From: an uncultured Oscillibacter sp.
Lineage (GTDB): Bacteria; Bacillota; Clostridia; Oscillospirales; Oscillospiraceae
DNA: 6,681 nt
Assembly (NCBI GenBank): GCA_946530565.1
Contig: CAMNAE010000090.1
Location: forward strand, 1-6,681
Direction: 5' to 3'
Shown: piece by piece, positions 1 through 5,898 of the stretch
How positions within the stretch are numbered: position 1 is the first letter of the stretch
Layout: each line of letters starts with the position of its first letter
Translations under genes and position numbers: made by a program
The notes under the pieces: generated by a model
The model's database searches: none
What the model saw: the letters and a program-made list of their open reading frames with translations, nothing else
What the model was told of the DNA's origin: nothing

Positions 1-9
1 GCGATTTGT

Positions 10-31
10 TGAAATTATTGCAATATTTTCA
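10..31. repeat. 22-bp AT-rich dyad, possible operator
   Basis: The two halves are complementary at every position except one (T15 against T26), centred on G20/C21, with the core ATTGCAAT. It resembles the binding site of a dimeric regulator. It lies about 125 bases upstream of the metK promoter, so it more likely serves a gene to the left of the window than metK. It does not match an operator I can name, and a chance AT-rich palindrome is possible. Confidence 0.35.
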
Positions 32-154
32 GCTTTTTTCGTCTGCCCGGGCCATCAGGGCTGCCGCATGGCCGCTTTGCCTGCCGACGCGCCGCTTTTT
101 CCGCACATTTCCCGCTCATTGTCCAAATCGATTCGATAATTCATGATTTTTTCA

Positions 155-182
155 TTGACAGCGGCAAAATCTCTGTTATAAT
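155..182 (+). promoter_or_regulatory. Sigma-A type promoter of the metK transcript
   Basis: A perfect -35 box TTGACA (155-160) and a perfect -10 box TATAAT (177-182) are separated by 16 bases. The -10 is preceded by TG at 174-175, giving an extended -10. Transcription should start near 189, just before the riboswitch aptamer at 196, which is the expected geometry. With such a strong promoter, control of metK probably rests on the riboswitch rather than on initiation. Confidence 0.9.
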
Positions 183-195
183 ACTTCCCGACCTA

Positions 196-290
196 CCTTA
201 TCAAGAGTGGCGGAGGGACCGGCCCGATGAAGCCACGGCAACCTGTCTATTACGGCAAGGTGCCAATTCCGACCTTTGCGGCAGATGAGG
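196..290 (+). promoter_or_regulatory. SAM-I (S-box) riboswitch aptamer
   Basis: The family's conserved core is present in order: AAGAG after the 5' P1 strand, GGAGGGACCGGCCCGATGAA (212-231), GCAACC, GGTGCCAATTCC (259-270) and the closing GATGAGG. P1 forms between 196-202 and 284-290 (C-G, C-G, U-A, U-G, A-U, U-A, C-G). By family knowledge, SAM binding stabilises P1. Here P1 bases 288-290 can alternatively pair with 324-326, while 292-297 can pair with 318-323, which contains part of the terminator's left arm. Low SAM would therefore favour an antiterminator and high SAM the terminator at 311-343. The gene downstream makes SAM, so this is product feedback. Confidence 0.97.
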
Positions 291-310
291 AGCGGGAAAA
301 GCCCTTTTTG

Positions 311-343
311 AAGTGCGTTCCGCCCTGCCGGAGCGCACTTTTT
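311..343 (+). terminator. Riboswitch-controlled intrinsic terminator
   Basis: A 12-bp stem (311-322 with 329-340, one U-G pair) has a 6-base loop and ends in a T-run (339-343). It lies 20 bases after the aptamer and 48 bases before metK. Its left arm and loop are complementary to aptamer-side segments (279-284 with 325-330, or 288-297 with 318-326), as needed for a switch between antitermination and termination. Confidence 0.9.
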
Positions 344-391
344 CTGTGCCGCAGCACATGATTAATGCATGCTTTTTGAAAGGAGCACGAC

Positions 392-1579
392 ATGGCAAGA
401 CACTACCTCTTCACCTCTGAATCCGTGACCGAGGGTCATCCCGACAAGATCTGCGACCAGATCTCCGACGCGGTGCTCGACGCGATCCTCGAAAAGGACC
501 CGATGGCGCGCGTCGCCTGCGAGACGACGGCCTGCACCGGCCTCATCCACATCATGGGCGAGATCACGACCACCGCCGTCGTCGACTACGCCCGCATCGC
601 CCGCGAGGTCGTGCGCGACATCGGCTACGACCGCGGCAAATACGGCTTCGACTGCGACACCTGCGCGGTCATCACCTCGATCGACGAGCAGTCCGCCGAC
701 ATCGCGATGGGCGTCAACAAGGCGCTCGAGGACCGCAGCGACGCCGAGAGCGAGCTCGGCAACGGCGCCGGCGACCAGGGCATGATGTTCGGCTACGCCT
801 GCGACGAGACGCCGGAGCTCATGCCGCTTCCGCTCTCGCTGGCGCAGAAGCTCTGCCGCCAGATGGCCGAGGTGAGAAAGCGCGGCCTGCTGCGCTATAT
901 GCGCCCCGACGGAAAGAGCCAGGTGACGGTCGAATACGACGAGAACAACCGCCCCGTGCGCGTGGACACCGTCGTCATCTCGACCCAGCACAACCCTGAG
1001 GTCACGCTCGAGCAGATCCGCCGCGACATGATCGAGCAGGTCATCAAGGTCGTCATCCCCGCGGAGCTCCTCGACGAGAACACCCGCTTCTTCGTCAACC
1101 CGACCGGCCGCTTCGTCTCCGGCGGACCCTCTGCCGACGTCGGCCTCACGGGCCGGAAGATCATCGTCGACACCTACGGCGGCAGCGCCCCCCACGGCGG
1201 CGGCTGCTTCTCCGGCAAGGACCCGACGAAGGTCGACCGCTCCGGCGCCTATGCCGCGCGTTATGTGGCCAAGAACATCGTGGCCGCCGGCCTCGCGAAA
1301 AAATGCCAGGTACAGGTGGCCTACGCGATCGGCGTTGCACAGCCCGTGAGCGTGCTCGTGGACACCTTCGGCACCGGCACGGTGGACGACGCCGCGCTCG
1401 AAGACGCCGTGCGCCGTGTCTTCGACCTCAGGCCGACCGCGATCATCCGTGATCTGGACCTCCGCCGCCCGATCTACCGCAAGACGGCCGCCTACGGGCA
1501 CATGGGCCGCGAGGACCTGGGCGTCTCGTGGGAGAAGACCGACCGCGTCACGCAGCTGCGCGCGATCCTCGGCAAATGA
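392..1579 (+). CDS. metK: S-adenosylmethionine synthetase MetK
   Basis: Catalyses ATP + L-methionine + water to S-adenosylmethionine + phosphate + diphosphate in the cytoplasm, supplying the cell's main methyl donor. The 395-residue product has the full family length. Visible signatures are GHPDK (residues 15-19, ATP site), [12 protein letters not shown] (125-136, the family hexapeptide region), DTYGG (260-264) and [19 protein letters not shown] (269-287, the phosphate-binding loop with its lysines). The ATG is set by AGGAG at 381-385, six bases upstream, and the N-terminus [19 protein letters not shown] aligns with the family start. The gene lies behind a SAM-I riboswitch and overlaps the next gene by four bases. 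No truncation or missing catalytic residue is seen. Confidence 0.99.
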   Translation: MARHYLFTSESVTEGHPDKICDQISDAVLDAILEKDPMARVACETTACTGLIHIMGEITTTAVVDYARIAREVVRDIGYDRGKYGFDCDTCAVITSIDEQSADIAMGVNKALEDRSDAESELGNGAGDQGMMFGYACDETPELMPLPLSLAQKLCRQMAEVRKRGLLRYMRPDGKSQVTVEYDENNRPVRVDTVVISTQHNPEVTLEQIRRDMIEQVIKVVIPAELLDENTRFFVNPTGRFVSGGPSADVGLTGRKIIVDTYGGSAPHGGGCFSGKDPTKVDRSGAYAARYVAKNIVAAGLAKKCQVQVAYAIGVAQPVSVLVDTFGTGTVDDAALEDAVRRVFDLRPTAIIRDLDLRRPIYRKTAAYGHMGREDLGVSWEKTDRVTQLRAILGK

Positions 1580-1839
1580 GCATTTCCCCGACGCTGCTCA
1601 CGCGCTTTTACGGCATCGAGCTGCACTACGCCCCGGCGAATGACGATGACCCGCCGTATCTGCGCGCCGTCTACGGCGACGAGACCGCGCTCTTCGATCT
1701 CTACACCTGCGAGATCGTCTCGGGCGCGCTGCCGCGCAGGGCCGAGGCGATGGTGCGCGAGTGGTTCTACGCCCAGCAGTACACGCTCATGAACCTCGAC
1801 CCGGACGCGCCGCTGCCGGCGCTCCCGCCGCTGATATGA
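1576..1839 (+). CDS. Small DUF4160-like protein coupled to metK
   Basis: Encodes 87 residues. The start overlaps the metK stop as ATGA (1576-1579), with no Shine-Dalgarno of its own, so translation probably restarts after metK terminates. The protein resembles DUF4160: [12 protein letters not shown] at the N-terminus, a [10 protein letters not shown] segment, [20 protein letters not shown] (residues 39-58), then an EW-containing helix and a proline-rich PLPALPPL end. DUF4160 proteins are small, of unproven function, and often sit beside DUF2442 in toxin-antitoxin-like pairs. No such partner is visible here. As I recall the family, it carries a His-rich HNPPHFH-type motif. Here the matching segment is DDDPPYLRA with no histidine, so any metal- or nucleic-acid-binding role may be altered. 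Its stop codon lies inside the terminator stem. An in-frame start at 1528 inside metK is less likely. Confidence 0.75.
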   Translation: MSISPTLLTRFYGIELHYAPANDDDPPYLRAVYGDETALFDLYTCEIVSGALPRRAEAMVREWFYAQQYTLMNLDPDAPLPALPPLI

Positions 1840-1886
1840 AAAAACGACCCGCGGATCGATCAGATCCGCGGGTCGTTTTTTCATAT
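1834..1886. terminator. Bidirectional intrinsic terminator between convergent units
   Basis: A perfect 24-bp stem (1834-1857 with 1863-1886) has a 5-base loop. The GC-rich core CGACCCGCGGATC is flanked by A6 on the left (1839-1844) and T6 on the right (1876-1881), so it has a U-run on either strand. It ends the metK/DUF4160-like transcript and can also stop leftward transcripts from the dehydrogenase operon. The stop codon of the DUF4160-like gene (1837-1839) is within the stem. Confidence 0.93.
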
Positions 1887-1895
1887 GGGGAGTCC

Positions 1896-2076
1896 GGAGG
1901 GGCCTGCCCCTCCCGTTTCCCGCCCGCAGGCGGGAAAAAGATCGATCGTTTTGCCGGCGGCGTGTACGTCGGCAAAAACACTGCTCACGGAGTGAACGTG
2001 CGGCCCGAAGGGCCGTGCGATGAACGGAGTGTCTTCTCCTTCGCAAAAGAAGAACCGCGAGGGTCTTCTTTTGCGA
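1896..2076. repeat. Array of five hairpins in the convergent intergenic region
   Basis: No gene is supported between the terminator and the dehydrogenase stop. The stretch holds five further hairpins in a row: 1896-1902 with 1907-1913 (7 bp), 1916-1924 with 1929-1937 (9 bp, loop CGCA), 1949-1959 with 1967-1977 (11 bp, arms beginning TTTTGCCG), 1997-2006 with 2010-2019 (10 bp, loop GAA), and 2041-2053 with 2064-2076 (13 bp). CGGAGTG occurs twice (1988-1994, 2025-2031) around the fourth. None has a clean terminal T-run on either strand. The last one abuts the dehydrogenase stop codon and may protect the 3' end of that mRNA. A degenerate palindromic intergenic repeat is the likeliest explanation. 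Confidence 0.7.
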
Positions 2077-2078
2077 TC

Positions 2079-3029
2079 TTACGCGATGTCCTTCAGGTGC
2101 TCCATGTTCTTGCGCACGCCTTCGCAGCAGTCGTGGAAGGTGGCCTTCTCCTCGGCGGTCAGCGGCAGCTCAATGACCTGCTCGACGCCGTCCTTGCCGA
2201 TCAGGCAGGGCACGCCGACGAAGAGGCCGCTCTCGCCGTACTCGCCGTTGAGCTCCATGCTCGCGGGCAGGATCTGCTTCTCGTCGTGCAGCACGACGTG
2301 CACCATGCGGGCCGCCGTCGCGGCGATGCCGTATTCGGTGCAGTGCTTGCCCTTGAAGGTGACCCAGCCGCCGCCGATCGACTCGGTCTTGAGCGCCTCG
2401 CGGTCGAAGCGGAAGCGCTCGTCGGTCTTGGCCCACTCGTCGAGCGGCATGCCCTTGAAGGAGACGCAGGACCAGGGCGCGAACTGCAGTGCGCCGTGCT
2501 CACCCATCATATAGGCCGTGATCGACTTGTGGTCGATGCCGGTCTGGCGGTTGAGCGCGGATAAAAGGCGGGAGGTGTCGAGACCCGTGCCGGTGCCGAA
2601 CACGTGCCCGCGCGGCAGGCCCAGGCCGAGCGCGAGCTCGCGGGTCACGATGTCGCAGGGGTTCGAGATGTTGATCAGGATGCCGTTGAAGCCGGAGGCC
2701 TTGATCTTGTCGACATAGCCGCGGACCGCGCGGATGTTGAAGTCCATCTCGTCAAGGCGGTCCATGCGCTCGATGAGCAGCGTGATGCTGCCCACGCAGT
2801 TCACGATCACGTCAGCGTCCTTCAGATCCGGGAAATCGCCGATCGTCACCTTGACGCGGTTCGGGCAGTAGGCAACGCAGTCGCGCAGATCCTGGCACTC
2901 GCTGATGAGCTTCTGCTCGTTCTGGTCGATCAGCAGCAGCTCATCGCAGATGCCCTGCAGGGCGAGAGAGTAAGCGACGTGCGCGCCGACGTGGCCGAGG
3001 CCGATGACCGCTACTTTTCTGGTTTTCAT
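2079..3029 (-). CDS. NAD-dependent L-2-hydroxyacid dehydrogenase (LDH/HicDH-like)
   Basis: Interconverts an L-2-hydroxyacid and the 2-oxoacid with NAD+/NADH in the cytoplasm. The 316-residue product belongs to the lactate/malate dehydrogenase family. It shows VAVIGLGHVG (residues 6-15, nucleotide-binding loop), LLLID with Asp35 indicating NAD preference, ISNPCDIVTR (121-130), GTGTGLDTSR (145-154, catalytic Asp151 and Arg154) and MGEHG with catalytic His178. The segments GEHGALQFAPWSCVSFKGMP and GGGWVTFKGKHCTEYG resemble L-2-hydroxyisocaproate dehydrogenase more than classical LDH, so the substrate may be larger than lactate. The adjacent lactate-type permease keeps lactate possible. The ATG at 3029 is chosen because AAAGGA (3045-3040) lies 10 bases upstream. 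A TTG at 3038 would be one base from that site. Confidence 0.92.
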   Translation of the reverse strand: MKTRKVAVIGLGHVGAHVAYSLALQGICDELLLIDQNEQKLISECQDLRDCVAYCPNRVKVTIGDFPDLKDADVIVNCVGSITLLIERMDRLDEMDFNIRAVRGYVDKIKASGFNGILINISNPCDIVTRELALGLGLPRGHVFGTGTGLDTSRLLSALNRQTGIDHKSITAYMMGEHGALQFAPWSCVSFKGMPLDEWAKTDERFRFDREALKTESIGGGWVTFKGKHCTEYGIAATAARMVHVVLHDEKQILPASMELNGEYGESGLFVGVPCLIGKDGVEQVIELPLTAEEKATFHDCCEGVRKNMEHLKDIA

Positions 3030-3055
3030 AGCAAACAAGTCCTTTCTTTCATAAG

Positions 3056-3112
3056 CGGCACTGCGCGCCGCTGCCCTTCGCGGGCGGCGACGCGGCAGTG
3101 TTGTGTTTTTTT
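3056..3112. terminator. Hairpin between lctP and dehydrogenase, with T-run on the plus strand
   Basis: A long imperfect hairpin fills the 81-base gap between the two minus-strand genes. The outer arm is 3056-3063 with 3096-3103 (two G-U pairs), and the inner arm is 3064-3076 with 3082-3094 (one U-G pair, one C-A mismatch). Read on the plus strand it is followed by T7 (3106-3112), the form of an intrinsic terminator acting on antisense transcripts. Read on the minus strand it has no trailing T-run, so the operon transcript should pass through. It may instead act there as a processing or stability structure giving lctP and dehydrogenase different mRNA levels. Confidence 0.6.
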
Positions 3113-4658
3113 ACATGCCGAAATTCGGGAACAATACGAGAGTATACAGCATCGCGAGCACCATGTAAAGGGCGATCAGCACGCCGAAGGCAATGAGCGT
3201 CTTCTGCATGACGCGGTTCTCGTGGCCGATCTGGCCGACGGTCGCGCAGGCCGCGACGGTGTTGTTCGGGCAGATCAGGTTGCCGAGCGAGGCCGCGGCG
3301 TTCTGGCCGCCGAAGACGACGATCGGGTTCATGCCGAGCGCCGTGGCAGCCTCCATGTGCATGCCGGCGAACATGATGTTGGAGCCGAGGCCGGTGCCGG
3401 TGATGAAGGAGCCGAGCGCGCCGATCAGCACGGCCGCAGCCGGGTAGGCGTGCTTCGCGATCCCGGCGATGTCGTTTGCGATCAGGCTCATCATGCCGGT
3501 CGTCGGGGACTGCATGATGTAGGCCATGATCAGAAGCGAGCCCATCGTGATCAGCACGGGCATGACGCTGCCGACGGTCTCGGAGTAGATCTCGCCGAGC
3601 TCACGGGGCTTGACGCCGAGCGTGATGGCGCCGAGAATGCCGCAGATCAGAATGACCGCGTCGACCCAGGAGATGTAGCCGAAGGTGCACAGCGTCGCAA
3701 AACCGGTCTCCGGCCAGATCGCCGGCACGCCGTAACGGATGACCGGGAGCAGGATCAGCATATAGATATAGGGGGAAAGTGCGCGGAAGGAGCTGTACTT
3801 CTGCTCGCTCGCCGCGGGCGCGTTGTAGGTGAACTCCTCGCTCGTATGGATCGGGACGAATTTCACGAAGGCGACCGAGAGCAGGATCGAGATGAGGCCG
3901 GTGCCCATGCTCGTGACCTCGGGCCCGACGAAGTTCGAGAGGACGAAATACACAAGGCCCGTCGTCACGCCGGCGTAGGTGAGATAGGGCACAAGACCCT
4001 TGAAGCCCTTGCGGCCGTAGGCCAGCGCGATGATCAGGAAGGGGATGACCATGGCGCCGAACATGTGGAAGCGGCCGGCCATGGCGGAGTTCAGGGCGTT
4101 GGTGGAGACGCCGGCCTCGACGAGCGCCGCGCCGCCGTTGATCGTTGTCAGACCCGCGCCGCCCCAGGAGCAGGGCGTCGCGTCGCCCATGAGCGCGACC
4201 GCGATCGCAGTGATCGGGTCGAAGCCGAGCGCCACGAGGAAGGGTGCCGCGATCGCCGCGGGAGCGCCGGCACCGGCCGCGCCCTCGAGGAAGATCGGCA
4301 CCATGAAGCCGATGATGATCAGCTGCACGCGGCGGTCCTTGCCCGAAACGCGGGCGATCGTGTTCTTCACGTCCTCGATCGCGCCGGTGCGCTTCAGGGT
4401 GTTCAGGATCACGAAGGCGCCGAAGACCATGACGACGATCTTGAAGCCCTCTTTGAGGCCCTTCCAGAGCTGCGCGTCCATCGCGGTGACGTTTTCTTTA
4501 AAACTGAGACCCTGCACGTTGAACCATGTGAGGGCGAGGAAGACCGTCCACAAAAGGGCCAGCGGCGCCATGCGCTTGGCGGACTGCTTGAACGCGAGGA
4601 TGCCGACCATAACCACCGCTATGGGCGATATGGCGATGAGAAAGTTGATAAATTGCAT
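3111..4658 (-). CDS. lctP: L-lactate permease family transporter
   Basis: Membrane carrier of the lactate permease (LctP/LldP) family, which moves lactate and related 2-hydroxyacids with protons. It has 515 residues, slightly shorter than E. coli LldP. The protein is almost wholly hydrophobic, with around a dozen membrane segments starting at residue 3. Family-typical stretches include FLEGAAGAGAPAAIAAPFLV (123-142), GDATPCSWGGAG (158-169), GSFITGTGLGSNIMFAG (416-432) and GGQNAAASLGNLICPNN (450-466). The ATG at 4658 is preceded by AGG at 4670-4668 (9-base spacing) and by a stronger but distant AAAGG (4678-4674). The dehydrogenase follows 81 bases downstream on the same strand, so the pair probably forms one operon for import or export plus conversion of one hydroxyacid. 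No regulator gene is seen nearby. Confidence 0.96.
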   Translation of the reverse strand: MQFINFLIAISPIAVVMVGILAFKQSAKRMAPLALLWTVFLALTWFNVQGLSFKENVTAMDAQLWKGLKEGFKIVVMVFGAFVILNTLKRTGAIEDVKNTIARVSGKDRRVQLIIIGFMVPIFLEGAAGAGAPAAIAAPFLVALGFDPITAIAVALMGDATPCSWGGAGLTTINGGAALVEAGVSTNALNSAMAGRFHMFGAMVIPFLIIALAYGRKGFKGLVPYLTYAGVTTGLVYFVLSNFVGPEVTSMGTGLISILLSVAFVKFVPIHTSEEFTYNAPAASEQKYSSFRALSPYIYMLILLPVIRYGVPAIWPETGFATLCTFGYISWVDAVILICGILGAITLGVKPRELGEIYSETVGSVMPVLITMGSLLIMAYIMQSPTTGMMSLIANDIAGIAKHAYPAAAVLIGALGSFITGTGLGSNIMFAGMHMEAATALGMNPIVVFGGQNAAASLGNLICPNNTVAACATVGQIGHENRVMQKTLIAFGVLIALYMVLAMLYTLVLFPNFGM

Positions 4659-4771
4659 GATAAGCTACCTGAACCTTTCTGCTGCTCCGGCAGGAATCGT
4701 ACCTCCGGCCGCCGCGCCCGCGTTGAAAATCAAGCATTCAAAGGGCTTTCGGCTGTTGATCCAAAAGGACT

Positions 4772-4789
4772 CGCTGTTTTTTAACAGCG
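4772..4789. promoter_or_regulatory. Palindrome in the lctP leader, possible operator
   Basis: CGCTGTT and AACAGCG form a perfect 7-bp inverted repeat around TTTT. It lies 114-131 bases upstream of lctP. If the weak minus-strand promoter proposed here is real (TGTACA at 4823-4818, TAGGAT at 4800-4795, spacing 17), the palindrome sits on the transcription start, a common place for a repressor site. Both boxes match consensus at only 4 of 6 positions, so the promoter itself is uncertain. Confidence 0.35.
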
Positions 4790-4841
4790 CGCATATCCTA
4801 TCACGCGGCATCGTTTTTGTACACTGTAAATCTTTGCTTTT

Positions 4842-4856
4842 TGATAAAAAATATCA
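4842..4856. promoter_or_regulatory. TGATA-A5-TATCA palindrome
   Basis: A perfect 5-bp inverted repeat around five A residues lies in the AT-rich centre of the divergent intergenic region, just upstream of the tentative lctP promoter. The size and shape suit a dimeric regulator. I do not recognise the site, and a chance AT-rich palindrome is possible. The rest of 4659-5016 holds no supported gene: 4659-4771 is the probable lctP leader, and 4860-4940 shows nothing I can name. Confidence 0.3.
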
Positions 4857-4951
4857 GCAAAACTTGACTTATTTTATTCTTGCAGATCGCAGAGAGCATA
4901 AGATGTCTGCTTCGTGGGCCGCATAACGGGAACAGAAATATTTTTTTGAGT

Positions 4952-4983
4952 TTAAGTTTTCATTAAGTTTCGCCCCGTATAAT
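4952..4983 (+). promoter_or_regulatory. Promoter of the VTC operon with repeats in place of a -35
   Basis: A perfect -10 TATAAT (4978-4983) lies 34 bases before the VTC gene, with TSS expected near 4990. No good -35 is found at 16-18 bases. Instead TTAAGTTT occurs twice as a direct repeat with an 11-bp period (4952-4959 and 4963-4970), ending seven bases before the -10. This arrangement is typical of a promoter needing an activator. The 11-bp period and TTAA half-site recall Gram-positive PhoP/PhoB boxes, which would suit a polyphosphate-related gene, but the match is loose. Confidence 0.6.
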
Positions 4984-5016
4984 CCGCCCATCAAACATGA
5001 AGGGAGGCGTTTTGAA

Positions 5017-5694
5017 ATGGACAAACAGTACCGCCATGAGTGGAAGCACGAGATCAGCTATTCGGATCTTTTGACGATCCGCGCCCGCATGCGGGCGGTG
5101 GCGAAAACTGACCCCCACACGGTGAACGGCTGCTATCACATCCGCTCCCTCTATTTCGACAACGATTCCGACAAGGCCCTGCGCGAGAAGATCGACGGCG
5201 TGAACCGGCGCGAAAAATTCCGCATCCGCTTTTATAACCTCGATCCCTCGGTGATCCACCTTGAAAAAAAGAGCCGCCTGAACGGCCTTGGCACCAAGTA
5301 CAGCGCGAGCCTGACCGCCGAAGAGGCGCAGAAGATCGCCGCGGGCGATATCGACTGGATGCTCACCTCCGGCCGCCCGCTCGTGCAGGAGCTCTACTGC
5401 AAAATGCGATTTCAGGGCCTGAAGGCAAAGACGATCGTCGACTACGACCGTGAGCCCTTCATCTACGGCCCCGGAAACGTCCGCGTGACGCTCGACTACA
5501 ACATCCGCACGGGGCTCTCGTCAACGGACTTTTTAAACCCCGACGCGGTGACGATCCCCGCCGGAAATGCGCCGATCATCCTCGAGGTCAAGTGGGACAA
5601 CTACCTGCCTGACATCATCCGCGACGCGGTGCAGCTTGAAAACCGCCGCGTCGGCGCCTTTTCAAAATACGCCCAGTGCCGGATCTACGGCTGA
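5017..5694 (+). CDS. VTC-domain (polyphosphate polymerase-like) protein
   Basis: A 225-residue protein made up almost entirely of a VTC domain, the triphosphate-tunnel fold of the yeast vacuolar polyphosphate polymerase subunit Vtc4. Charged strand motifs lining the tunnel are visible in order: RHEWKHEIS (6-14, Glu8/Lys10), HIRSLYFDN (41-49), REKFRIRFYN (65-74), HLEKKSRLNGLGTKYSA (81-97), VDYDREPFIY (141-150), VRVTLDYNIR (155-164), ILEVKWDNYLPD (188-199) and AFSKYAQCR (214-222). By analogy it may polymerise phosphate from ATP or handle another triphosphate substrate. Bacterial single-domain members are largely uncharacterised. No signal peptide or membrane segment is seen, so it is cytosolic, perhaps docked to the DUF4956 protein. 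AGGGAGG (5001-5007) sets the ATG with 9-base spacing. It is first in a rightward operon. Confidence 0.92.
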   Translation: MDKQYRHEWKHEISYSDLLTIRARMRAVAKTDPHTVNGCYHIRSLYFDNDSDKALREKIDGVNRREKFRIRFYNLDPSVIHLEKKSRLNGLGTKYSASLTAEEAQKIAAGDIDWMLTSGRPLVQELYCKMRFQGLKAKTIVDYDREPFIYGPGNVRVTLDYNIRTGLSSTDFLNPDAVTIPAGNAPIILEVKWDNYLPDIIRDAVQLENRRVGAFSKYAQCRIYG

Positions 5695-5700
5695 CGCCGT

Positions 5701-5836
5701 TCGCGGGAAAAACGCAGTTTGTCCCGCGAGGTCCTCGCGCTGATCGCAGCGGGCTTTCGCCCGCTTTGGTCGGCGCGAGAGGCTCGCTTCGCTCGCCTGC
5801 AGGTGTTTTTGCCGCGGCGGAGCCACGGCAAAAACG
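5701..5836 (+). repeat. Three-hairpin spacer between the VTC and DUF4956 genes
   Basis: This 204-base gap (5695-5898) has no supported gene. It carries 5701-5708 with 5722-5729 (8 bp, extended inward by 5710-5713 with 5717-5720 past an A-G mismatch), and 5734-5754 with 5759-5779 (20 pairs of 21, loop TTTC). It also has 5804-5814 with 5826-5836 (11 bp, arms GTTTTTGCCG/CGGCAAAAAC), extended inward by 5816-5818 with 5822-5824. The middle stem has three G-U pairs when read on the plus strand that would be A-C mismatches on the minus strand, so it looks like a structure of the operon mRNA. No hairpin is followed by a T-run, so these are not ordinary terminators. A small stem (5857-5860 with 5866-5869) lies just before the next ribosome binding site. 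Confidence 0.75.
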
Positions 5837-5898
5837 TATTGAGATCAAATAAAACTCCGCCTTGTGCGGCATCACATGATAAAAGGAGAAAAAATACC

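Noticed and set aside
50..73. Terminator for an upstream gene
   Set aside because: GGCCAT/ATGGCC can pair, but the stem is short and neither strand has a T-run at the right distance.
362..1501. 379-codon minus-strand open frame opposite metK
   Set aside because: It is an antisense shadow of a certain metK, with low-complexity Val/Ala/Asp/Arg-rich sequence, and its upstream end lies within metK without a ribosome site.
1834..2076. CRISPR array
   Set aside because: The repeated units are inverted, differ in length and sequence from one another, and have no regular direct repeat and spacer pattern.
1761..2564. 267-codon plus-strand frame running through the hairpin array into the dehydrogenase
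   Set aside because: It begins inside the DUF4160-like gene in another frame, reads through the terminator and palindromes, and then follows the antisense of the dehydrogenase. No ribosome binding site or domain supports it.
2604..4784. 726-codon plus-strand open frame antisense to the dehydrogenase and lctP
   Set aside because: Its protein is low-complexity, rich in Asp/His/Arg/Ala, with no recognisable domain. It mirrors the two well-supported minus-strand genes and is a by-product of their GC-rich codon use.
5719..5898. N-terminal extension of the DUF4956 gene
   Set aside because: The added residues are translated hairpin spacer, and the strong ribosome site at 5882-5888 points to the ATG at 5899, where the hydrophobic family sequence begins.
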